A stretch of 64,000 nt of DNA, taken from the NCBI RefSeq assembly GCF_019649055.1, contig NW_026570225.1, positions 2,480,001-2,544,000 of the forward strand, written 5' to 3'. This document shows positions 56,360 through 64,000 of the stretch, one piece after another. Every line of letters begins with the position of its first letter. Positions within the stretch are counted from its first letter, which is position 1. The notes under the pieces are model-generated. The model saw only the letters and a program-made list of their open reading frames with translations, ran no database searches and was not told where the DNA came from. Both the position numbers and the translations under genes were made by a program. The DNA is from Paramacrobiotus metropolitanus. Its lineage: Eukaryota > Tardigrada > Eutardigrada > Parachela > Macrobiotidae.

Positions 56360-56983
56360 ATGGGACTTATACCGCAGCAGAAGTATGATCCCAGATGTCA
56401 GGACTGCAAAAACAACAGTTCGGACCAGTCGAGCCGGCGGGACAACTCTCCACGAGAAGTTTTCCCTTGTGCTGATTACATGAGACCCGGGATCCGCAAC
56501 GGTAACAAAATGGCGTGCGCCTTCTATCAGGAAGTGGTTAGAGGGAATTTGGAAGCCTACAGCTACATGACCACACATGGACGCCACCTGTTCGCATTAC
56601 TGAGGGACAGCGAACAGATCGACATCTTCGATCGCTACATGGAACGTTGCGGCGCCTTATTACCGGGTTGGAGTAACAGCGACACCAAGTTGACTCCCCT
56701 CACCCAAACAGCGCGAGAACCGAAGGCACAGCGCGCCATGAACCCCGTAATACGGGTGCTGATCAGTCGTCAGGGCGCGGTCCAACGGCCGTCCCGAAAA
56801 CTGATACACAGCAGTCGCACCAAACAGCAGCCACCGTCACGTCCTCAGCCCTACAGGTATGAGATACCTTTACCGATGACGTACGAACAGATCATAGGCA
56901 TAATCAACAAGTCCATGGTCGACCAAGTGGCTAAGCAGCTTATGGAAGGCGGACTGTTGAACGCTTTAAAGGGGCCAGCATGA
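56360..56983 (+). CDS. Unassigned protein P2, intact 207-codon ORF
   Basis: Uninterrupted ATG-to-TGA frame. N-terminal third has spaced cysteines (CQDCKNN, PCADYM). The middle is helical (MACAFYQEVVRGNLEAYSYM, RHLFALLRDSEQIDIFDRYM). A Pro/Arg/Gln-rich linker is followed by a final amphipathic segment (YEQIIGIINKSMVDQVAKQL). Its stop overlaps the start of the next small frame as ATGA (56,980-56,983), an arrangement common in compact viral and retroelement genomes. No family recognised. Confidence 0.4.
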   Translation: MGLIPQQKYDPRCQDCKNNSSDQSSRRDNSPREVFPCADYMRPGIRNGNKMACAFYQEVVRGNLEAYSYMTTHGRHLFALLRDSEQIDIFDRYMERCGALLPGWSNSDTKLTPLTQTAREPKAQRAMNPVIRVLISRQGAVQRPSRKLIHSSRTKQQPPSRPQPYRYEIPLPMTYEQIIGIINKSMVDQVAKQLMEGGLLNALKGPA

Positions 56984-57189
56984 CCCGACGCGCACTCTAC
57001 AGCACGCGCCACCGGCACCACAACCGCGGCAGCCAGATGACTTACGTTATTACATATCGAAAATCAACACCAGGACCAGACCGGTCACCAGAATCGGGGC
57101 CGTCCTCAGGAGCGCCCGCACCAAACGCGGACCTCACCCGAAAAGAGGAACGAGGAAGAGTCCAGCCTGGTCGTTCACCGTATCAATAA
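56980..57189 (+). CDS. Small basic proline-rich ORF overlapping P2
   Basis: 69 codons, rich in Arg, Pro, Ser and His (TRRALYSTRHRHHNRGSQMT). Starts within the P2 stop (ATGA). Separated by 25 bp from P3. Could be the N-terminal disordered region of P3 after a frameshift rather than a separate gene. Confidence 0.25.
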   Translation: MTRRALYSTRHRHHNRGSQMTYVITYRKSTPGPDRSPESGPSSGAPAPNADLTRKEERGRVQPGRSPYQ

Positions 57190-57214
57190 GAGGCCTGAAC
57201 GAAGCCTTAGCTCT

Positions 57215-58210
57215 GTGGCCCAGAACATCAGCATCCATATGCCTATGGACACCGAAGCCGCACCATCGTCATCGGACCCACCGGTCCGACAAGACAAAAG
57301 CACCAGTGCGACACATTTCGACTCATATGAATACGTTCAAAACCAAGGCGTAAATATCCGACCACGTCCCCATCGGGAAGTCACGGTTTACATCATGTCA
57401 GCCATCTCATGTGCAAGGGACAGACGGGCCCAGAATAACGTTATCGTCCAGAAATTACAGAACTTCGTCAGGTGGTCCGGACTTGAACGGGAGTTTCAGC
57501 GGAAGGACTGACCCCACACTTTCAGTATGGACGACCAAATTGACAACCGTGAAGGCTACCCGATTGTCCGTGGAAACGCCCTATCGAGCGCCACAGACGT
57601 GAACCTGCTCGGGCAGCCCATCACCAGACCGGACTGGAATGACATGTGTGAATCCACATTCAGGTCGACCAGATCGACCCCATTACGTACCTGGCTCAGT
57701 TCGTCCTACCGGACGCGAACGCCAGATTTCTGGTCACGGCCGCAACGAATTCCGCAAAAACCTGAGAATTATCAGGAACCCCAACCGGGACTTATGCGTA
57801 CACGTCCAACGGTACGGTCATTCGCATCTTAGCAGCCAGAGTGGGATACCTACGGTGCCACTGGGAAATGGAAGTTGCCTACTGGCAAGGAAAGATCATT
57901 CCCGCATTTCTTACCCACGTGGCCCTGCTTGGAAACCAGATTCATGATGTCGAGGCGGGAGTTAAAGTCCAAAACGCCCTTATAGGGGCCGTAAAGAAGC
58001 TTACCGCCTTCGACAACCTAACGATTATTAGGACGAAGCCGAAGAGTTCGTCTATCATACAGCCACGCGGAAACTTCCAACGAAGTTCCGTCGACAGCAG
58101 TCAGATCGTCCTCACGCAAACAAACTCCGGCCGAACATCTCGGCCAAGAAATACAACCCACCAGCACCTCCAGCCGACGGGACGACGAAATCCAACAACT
58201 GGAGGACATG
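57215..58210 (+). pseudogene. Unassigned protein P3, about 330 residues, capsid-like texture, three lesions
   Basis: The sense runs through 57,215-57,511 (stop TGA 57,509), the same frame from 57,527, a one-base frameshift near 57,655, then an in-frame TGA at 57,763 and on to about 58,210. Segments: EVTVYIMSAISCARDRRAQN; PITYLAQFVLPDANARFLVT; VIRILAARVGYLRCHWEMEV; IIPAFLTHVALLGNQIHDVE; ALIGAVKKLTAFDNLTIIRT. It is a folded, non-repetitive protein with alternating helices and strands and a basic Gln/Ser/Arg-rich C-tail. A nucleocapsid or capsid role would suit position and composition, but that is conjecture. No recognised motif. Confidence 0.4.
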
Positions 58211-59145
58211 GAAAAAGATGCCGTCAACGTCCCTTTAGAACGAAGGGACGACCGCGACGACTAAACTGGAGGAGATGCGCAAGATTAGGCCAACGGCCAT
58301 TCCTGCATGTCGGCCTAGAAGTGGTCCGGCATAGGCCTAAAAGTGGCCTCGTTACGTAGAAGTGGGACCATAATGCTGAAGCGAAAGACTTGACCACCAT
58401 AATGGGTACAATCCATCGGTTGAAGCCCTCGCCCAATCAACGTGGCTTACGGCCATGTAACGCCTAAACCCACCGGATCCCTGGATCTCAACCGGATTCC
58501 CCTTGGCTCTAGCTTAGCGGCTGGGACTATGAAAATGGCCCGGCCATCCCAGACCATCCGACGGAGTCCACCGGACCGAACTTGGCACAAGGCCAAGTTA
58601 CCCGGCATGGAATAGGTTCGGCGCCCAGAGGCGGCGACGGCCCGCATAGGAGCTGCGGTAAGCCGTGGAGAGGTCCTGGCCCATAGAAGTTGGACCAGGC
58701 CCGCCATGTGTCCCACGGACCATAGGCGGCTCACAGACTGAGTTTACCGTACCAGATAACTATGATCTGTGAGCTTATGGGAGCCACATAGAAGTTGTGG
58801 TACACCCTTGGACGGGCACACCGCATTGCCCCGGCGACACACACAGAAGGACCGGACCGCCCAGAGGCATTGTCAGAAGGACAGCGGACCCGCCAGATGA
58901 CGTTAGAAATACGTCTGCAAGCCCATCTCAGAGGCCTCACCACCGACCGCCTGGAGGTAAACCAAAAATCTTCTAGTCACCAGACCGGCTCCATCGTGGT
59001 AAACGCCTATCGGCGCCCACAACTTAATTTTGGAGTTTGGCCAGGCCAACCTGATGTTTTCATCAGAGGCACCGTTTGGACCCGAGCACCCACTGTGGTC
59101 TCGACCAACGTTTAATTTTTATGGCCACGGTCTCAGGAAGACCAA
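58211..59145 (+). other. GC-rich decayed stretch
   Basis: Mixed short frames on both strands (a 106-codon plus ORF at 58,795-59,115) without motifs. The phrases CATAGAAGTTG and TAGAAGTGG recur several times (58,317-58,790). Looks like further decayed coding or untranslated DNA of the same block. Confidence 0.3.
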
Positions 59146-59384
59146 ACCGGCATGCATGACCAAACCGGCATGCATGATCAAATTGGCATGACCAAACCGG
59201 ATAACTCATGGCCCAGGGCCATTGAGACGGACCAAACTCAACAAGTCTCCAATTATAGTCCGCCTTTCAACTTTGGGCCGCCATCAATCTTTGGTCCGCC
59301 ATCCAACTATGGTCCGCCATCCAACTTTGTTCCGCCACCCAACTATGGTCCCGCATCCAACTTTAGTCCGCCTTCCAACTTTGG
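59146..59384 (+). repeat. 18-bp coding minisatellites (MHDQTG and PPSNFG units)
   Basis: Two adjacent arrays: CATGACCAAACCGGCATG-type units at 59,146-59,205, and TCCGCCATCCAACTTTGG-type units from about 59,262 to 59,384. In one frame the latter reads FGPPSIFGPPSNYGPPSNF and continues with variants. The array is interrupted at 59,384 by the LTR element and resumes at 63,825. Confidence 0.8.
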
Positions 59385-59642
59385 TGTTACAAGGGGAAAA
59401 GCACTCTTGCAGTGTGTACATACTGCGATGGACTTTATTGGTGACTCTATCGACTCAAAACTCTCAACTCAAAAGCAGCTCCCAAACTTGCCGCCTATAT
59501 TGGCGGCAAATGCCAAACATCAAAGGCTTTAAAAAGTATAGGAAAACATAAACAACAAGTTATGCAATCAAAACTCATGGGAAGAACACGCCTACCGGCG
59601 TGAAGGCATTCCCGATGACTTCATACCAATGACATCACAACA
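59385..59642 (-). repeat. LTR (3' LTR in the minus sense), 258 bp
   Basis: TGTTACAAGGGGAAAAGC to ATGACATCACAACA on the plus strand. Aligns along its length with the other LTR. The main differences are a 4-bp CATA insertion near 59,419 and a rearranged patch near 59,487-59,505. Confidence 0.9.
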
Positions 59643-59655
59643 ACTCTCCCCTTAG
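59643..59655 (-). other. Polypurine tract candidate
   Basis: Immediately inside the 3' LTR the minus strand reads CTAAGGGGAGAGT, a purine-rich run at the position where plus-strand DNA synthesis is primed in LTR elements. Confidence 0.65.
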
Positions 59656-59914
59656 AAGAATCGCGTCTCGCGATTAAAATCAAGCAAACTGCACAAAACA
59701 TTATTAAGCAATTTAATTAGCAGACAAACACAATAAGCAAAATAAAGCGTTTAGCTACCGTCAATTTCTTTCCGTTTCCTTCCATTTAAACTTCCATCGT
59801 CCAATCGATTTGTAGTCTCTTTTCTTTTCAAAAGTTCTGATCCAATCGCAGCTGATTTTTTTATTTCCGTTCTTTAATTCCAATTCTTTCAATTTCTTAC
59901 TGTGTTTCATTCTT

Positions 59915-61185
59915 TCATTCCTTCGACTCTTTCAATATTCCGATACCCTTCACCCGACATTCACGGCGCTTTCTATTGATCATTTCCGGGTTTCCTCTTT
60001 TCCAGTTTCTTTTGTCGATATTTCCACCGATATTTGCGGTTTTCATTTCTCCATGCGATATATCTTCCGAATTCATTCCACAAATTTTCACAAGCATATT
60101 TTTGGGCAAAACTTTCTTCCAGTCGTAGTCCGTCCTGGGTTTCGTAACCGGTGTCAACTTTCGTAGTCGTTTATTGTCCATTAATAAACATTTGGTCTTG
60201 ATGGCATCCGTGTTTCCCAAAATTCCATTCCCGTCGTAATTCGTCAGGCGTCTCGGTGTTAAAAGGGGATTTTTCAAATGTTCAATCTTCAATGGAATTT
60301 GCTCATTCGTAATTTCACGACCCGTCACGAGCCTTCCTCCTCCGTGGAAAATTCCTCCCCGACTTTTTTTGGAATTTCCACCGATTTTTGTTATTTCTAA
60401 TCTTTCTATTGTTGTCCGCATCTTCTTATTCACTCCGTATTTTTTCACGTTTGTCAAACGTTTTCTTTCAGTTTCCTCCAATTTTTCCTGCTACGTTGTG
60501 GCTGTTTTCCGCTTTTGTGCGTATTAATTGATGTTGCAAAGAAACGCTCCCCACGTTTCTCCAGAATGTTCTTCCAAACATATTTAATTAGGCGCTTTGC
60601 TACCGGCGTTAGCGTTTGCAAATGTTCCATGCTCAAGCGCCCGTTCTTGGCGACTTCCATATCGGTCATCCTTCTTCCTGTGTAGAAATCATGCTGCCAT
60701 ATCCAGGACATATTTTCCGGGTTTTTGAGTCTACTCGGGTATTCGTTGGCAGATCCATCTCCAATAGCACGGTTGCTTATTATTCGTTCAGGAATTCTTC
60801 CGAAATGATTTAGGTAAAAAGGACGAATTTGGACCGCTAGGTTGACGGAAACGGAATGCAAAAGTAATACACTTAACACTGCAATGTGGAAACTCCAGGA
60901 TTTCTGTCGATTCTGGCTGAATTGTTCCGCGTAGTTAGTTGCGACACTAGCTTTCCTCCGGATAGACTTTTTGGTGGCATTCCGTTCTTCATTATTCATG
61001 TCACAATCGATCGGAGTGCTTGTACAATATCCACAGTTTGCATCCCTTTTTCTCGTCGCATGCTGGTGAAATTTCTTTTGCTGGACTACTGGTTTAATCA
61101 TATACACATTAAAACTTTTCAAGAACTTTTCACTTTCCGCTTCATATGAACTGGCAGATTCTCCGCAAATATTTTTACAAGACAT
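59915..61185 (-). pseudogene. Second ORF of the gag-only element, function unknown
   Basis: Frames 60,454-61,185 (243 codons) and 59,915-60,481 (188 codons) overlap by 28 bp and probably form one protein broken by a frameshift near 60,470. Features: Cys-rich basic N-part (KRDANCGYCTSTPIDCDM), one hydrophobic segment (HIAVLSVLLLHSVSVNLAVQ) that could span a membrane or be buried, then basic helical text. A motif recurs in both halves: TGRRMTDMEVAKNGRLSMEH followed by LxxLTPxxKR, and TGREITNEQIPLKIEHLKNP followed by LTPRR. That suggests an internal duplication. No protease, RT or integrase signatures, and not a recognisable envelope protein. Confidence 0.45.
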
Positions 61186-61199
61186 GTTCTCATCTGATT

Positions 61200-62211
61200 T
61201 ATTTTTTACCGGTACAACATGATGAACATTACCGCTTCGCCGGTTCTCTGAATCTTTGCCATTGCAGTCGTTTCTCGATGGATTAAATTTTTTGAAATCG
61301 TTAATACCCTCTCCTTCCTCGCTATCATTATTAATAAACCAACAATTTACTGCAATGTGCCCCGCTCTTTCACAATTAAAACAAATCGGCCTTCCATCAT
61401 TAGCCCATCAGTTTTTACCATTGTTATTTTGCTTTCGAAAATCCTCCCTATTAGAGTTTGAGTTGCCACAGTCTTCGCTGTTTCCACAATTGTCATCGTC
61501 TTCATAATAATTACCAAAATTACCATCATCAAAATTATTTCCGTCTTCATTTTCGTTTTGTAAATCATCCCTATCGCCGTAGGTCTTTGTTTGGTTAATT
61601 TTTTCCAATTGCAAAATTAATTCGTCAATTCTTTTATTTAAATGGAGTTTTTCCTCTTCTAAACACTGTGAGCGATAGACTTTATAATTTATTTTTTCGA
61701 TACCGGTAACGGGGTAAACTTCTTTTGCAGCTTCCAGTATTAAGTTTGGTGTATTCTTTCCTAATAATCTTAGTCGAGCAGCTAACCGTTCATCCCTCAT
61801 CCCACGAAGAATAAAAAAATCCTTTCTCATTTTCATCCATATCAAGTTTTTCACACAAATCGAGAACTTCAAAAAAATAAGCTCGGAAATCCTCTTGTTC
61901 TTCTTGTCTTCTTTTAATAAGGCTTTCCATTGTCGTTTCTCGAGTACCGATTTTTGCAAAAATTTTAATGAACTGTTCTTTTAAATTATCCCAATCGTGC
62001 CTTATTTCCTGTTCCGTATTTTTATACCATTTCCTAGCTGTACCCGCTAGCACGTGCACGAATCTTTCTGCTTTCTCTAATTTTTCCCATTTATAGATTC
62101 TAACCATTGCTCTGCATCCTCATGAGCGTAACCAGAGAAAGGTTCTGGTAAATTTATTTTCGGGCCGGCGGCTGGATTTATGAAGCTTTTAAAATCTTTG
62201 TGCGTCGACAT
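61200..62211 (-). pseudogene. Gag of the gag-only LTR element, frameshifted
   Basis: Begins MSTHKDFKSFINPAAG at 62,211. Then INLPEPFSGYAHEDAEQWLE, and after a frameshift near 62,100 KAERFVHVLAGTARKWYKNT and HDWDNLKEQFIKIFAKIGTR, the core of the retrotransposon Gag (capsid) domain. After another frameshift near 61,800 come MRDERLAARLRLLG, an Asn/Asp-rich linker, a stop near 61,407, and the zinc knuckle CFNCERAGHIAVNC (C-x2-C-x4-H-x4-C). Capsid and nucleocapsid functions are therefore both represented. The long upstream frame (to 62,568) is open but its ATG at 62,211 gives the typical Gag start. Two frameshifts and one stop. Confidence 0.8.
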
Positions 62212-63541
62212 TTTGAATTTTGATCTACTGTAAAACTGATACTGGTCAAATTCAAAAATTGCTTGAACATCAGACAATTTTTGTTTTAATTTTCTACCTG
62301 TACTTGTAATTTTCTTCCCCTCTGGCTGAAATGATTTTCCAAAGATGTTACGCTGGCTGCTTACTGAGTCACAAGTTCTTTCAATAACTGGATTGCGGCG
62401 GCTCTCAATCGCTGCAGAGCAGCCAACGTTTGCATTCCAAATGCCGCTGCCGTCTGGCACAGAAAGACGTCGTTGGTCTGCTGCTTGAAAAAGACTTGCG
62501 AAACAAAACGTGCGCCATCGCATACAATAACAACAGGGAAACGGGGTACATGTGGACTGCTCTTCCACTCACATTCAGTCATACACTTACGCTCTACACT
62601 CAGACCATATGCGTTTTGACCAGTCCGAGCGACTTTGCCCTCTCCTGTGTCTTTTGATAGGGAGCAGGGGAGCGCAGCAGACGACCAGGACCTACATGTT
62701 CAAAAAGGCGATTTGGACCGGGCTGCAGAGCGTTGCAGAGGGACGGTCTGCAGGCCAGACGGGGTCTGACTCAGACCGCTTGCCATTTTTATTGCCTCTG
62801 CAATGCAAACTGTCCCTGATTTGTAGCGATTTGAGAGCCGCCGCAATCCAGTTAATAATTTTTGCAAAGCCGCAAAGCACACTAATCGATTCACAAAACT
62901 TACAAACCTTAATGTAGTTTTTGTTTTTTGCTATTTATTCGTTTCAATTGCCCTCAAAAATTGCCCACTTCAAAACTCAAATTCAACAAATTTCTTTTTT
63001 TTGTCTCAAATTTTCAAATATTCAAACCTGTAAGCGTACTTTTTTCCTGTTCTTTGTCTCTGTGGTTCTCATTAACTTCCTCAACAATAAGTGAGTGCAA
63101 TTACGTGATTGGCCAGACCACGCTACACCCAACACATCAATTTGTATTGCGCAATATTATTCTATCTTCATTTGAACCACTTCTGCACAATTCAACACTT
63201 ACGGATCCGTTTAAAAATTTCAAACAAAGCTCATCAAAATTACATTAAATGCAAATTGACAACAATTTTATTAAACTTTTTTCTAGCTCCAATTCTTTAG
63301 TCAAAATTGACCTTTCAAATATTTTTAGGTACCTCTCAACTTCTAAAATATTTTTCAAACGTAATATTTTCAAGCTGACCTTTCTGGTCTGCAACTTACC
63401 ACAATTTGTAGAAATTCTCAGACTGACCTTTCATAGATCTTGGGCAACGAAAAATAACACGATGGCAGGAACGATGACCTTTTTCAGGCCTACACTGAAC
63501 ATCCAAATGCTGTGGCTCGGGTCACACAAGTTCTGATGATC
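62212..63541. other. Leader of the gag-only LTR element, no gene
   Basis: Between the PBS candidate and gag (minus sense). AT-rich at 62,900-63,420, with a GC-richer part near 62,400-62,780. Short frames on both strands, no motif. Could hold packaging signals, not identifiable by eye. Confidence 0.45.
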
Positions 63542-63555
63542 AACTTCACGCCAGT
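63542..63555 (-). other. Primer-binding-site candidate
   Basis: Directly inside the 5' LTR (minus sense) the strand reads ACTGGCGTGAAGTT. TGG two bases after the LTR is the expected complement of a tRNA 3' CCA end. The tRNA is not identified. Confidence 0.5.
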
Positions 63556-63820
63556 TGTTACAAGGGGAAAAGCACTCTTGCAGTGTGTACTGCGATGGAC
63601 TTCATTGGTGACTCTATCGACTCAAAACTCTCAACTAAAAAGCAGCTCCCAAAATTCGCGATGAAATCGCGCTTATATTGGCTGCAAATGCCAAACATCA
63701 AAGGCTTTAAAAAGGATAGCAAAACATAAACAACAAGTTATGCAATCAAAACTCATGGGAAGAACACGCCTACGGGCGTGAAGGCATTCCCGATGACTTC
63801 ATACCAATGACATCATAACA
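63556..63820 (-). repeat. LTR (5' LTR in the minus sense), 265 bp
   Basis: TGTTACAAGGGGAAAAGC to ATGACATCATAACA on the plus strand. Pairs with 59,385-59,642. Confidence 0.9.
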
Positions 63821-64000
63821 TTGGTTCGCCATCCAACTTTGGTCCGCCAAACATGGACCAGAGGGACTGGGACTAACCAAATACCATAAAGCTAAGCCGA
63901 CTTTATGGTGTTTGGTCACTTGGAAGGATTGTCCCGCAAGACCTCCCGCTCCCGTCTGAGGCATGCCAAAGACAACGTATGGACCACCCCAACGGGGCCG
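63821..64000 (+). other. Right flank of the LTR element: resumed minisatellite and a hairpin
   Basis: The TCCGCC/ATCCAACTTTGG units continue for about 30 bp, showing that this is the other side of the same insertion site. At 63,876-63,916 the arms ACCAAATACCATAAAG and CTTTATGGTGTTTGGT form a hairpin with a 9-base loop. GC-rich coding-like DNA of the same block reaches the window end. Confidence 0.6.

Larger units (their letters stand above)
59385..63820 (-). mobile_element. Complete gag-only LTR retrotransposon with an orphan second ORF
   Basis: 4,436 bp bounded by two LTRs beginning TGTTAC and ending AACA, with the duplication TTGG at 59,381-59,384 and 63,821-63,824. In the minus sense: 5' LTR (63,820-63,556), PBS candidate, about 1.3 kb leader, gag with a zinc knuckle, a second ORF of unknown function, purine tract, 3' LTR (59,642-59,385). 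There is no D-T/S-G protease, no YxDD RT, no RNase H and no integrase anywhere in the 3.9-kb interior. It must have been mobilised in trans by a partner. LTR divergence (a few percent plus two small indels) implies moderate age. Confidence 0.85.

Noticed and set aside
60616-61149. Plus-strand ORFs inside the LTR element
   Set aside because: The zinc knuckle, Gag core, PPT and PBS candidates all place the coding sense on the minus strand.
59385-63820. Interpretation of ORF2 as a retroviral envelope
   Set aside because: Only one hydrophobic segment, no signal peptide at the start, no cleavage site, no cysteine-rich ectodomain pattern. Left as unknown.

Overview
The window is invertebrate nuclear DNA. 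Evidence: a host gene in short spliced exons with a 63-bp GT-AG intron, a PKN-type HR1 exon, a rotund/squeeze/ZNF384-type zinc-finger remnant, AATAAA signals, and many classes of animal transposable element (hAT, mariner-like, piggyBac-like, Harbinger-like, apurinic-endonuclease LINE, restriction-like-endonuclease LINE, tyrosine-recombinase retrotransposon, Ty3/Gypsy). There is no prokaryotic gene organisation. A protostome is plausible, but the species cannot be read from the sequence. Host-type DNA is AT-rich. A block from about 42.9 to 59.4 kb, resuming at 63.8 kb, is visibly GC-richer and coding-like.

Layout. 0-14 kb: sparse host DNA with small terminal-inverted-repeat (TIR) and foldback elements, a zinc-finger pseudogene split by a foldback element with an 8-bp target duplication, and an Ulp1/C48 protease remnant beside a hAT-like element. 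14.1-15.4 kb: minus-strand exons, the only convincing spliced host gene, with an HR1 domain like that of protein kinase N. 17.4-20.5 kb: a minus-strand LINE with a (TTAAT)n tail. 20.6-25.9 kb: a rearranged mosaic of two nearly identical DIRS/Ngaro-type elements, with inverted gag, RNase H, tyrosine recombinase, two 340-bp direct repeats, and a second gag-RT-RNase H. 26-34 kb: mostly empty, with a hairpin and a 28-bp minisatellite. 34.1-36.8 kb: a nest of DNA transposons in which a 2,251-bp hAT-like element with a perfect 8-bp duplication encloses three smaller ones. 37.4-40.5 kb: a minus-strand Gypsy element. 42.2 kb: the likely last exon of a membrane-protein gene. 42.9-47.1 kb: a second, heavily decayed Gypsy pol on the plus strand.

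47.2-59.4 kb holds a run of decayed plus-strand ORFs that I cannot assign. Some are proline-rich and gag-like. Three from 55.5 to 58.2 kb are compact, nearly intact and closely packed. The run is interrupted by a 5'-truncated restriction-like-endonuclease LINE (53.4-55.5 kb). At 59,385-63,820 a complete 4.4-kb LTR element sits cleanly in an 18-bp coding minisatellite. It has two LTRs, a 4-bp target duplication, and PBS and PPT candidates. It encodes Gag plus an unknown second protein, but no protease, RT, RNase H or integrase.

Nearly all protein-coding signal is transposon-derived, and most elements carry visible lesions: frameshifts, stops and lost catalytic residues. The two observations most worth follow-up are the gag-only LTR element with its orphan second ORF and the unassigned compact ORF cluster just upstream of it.
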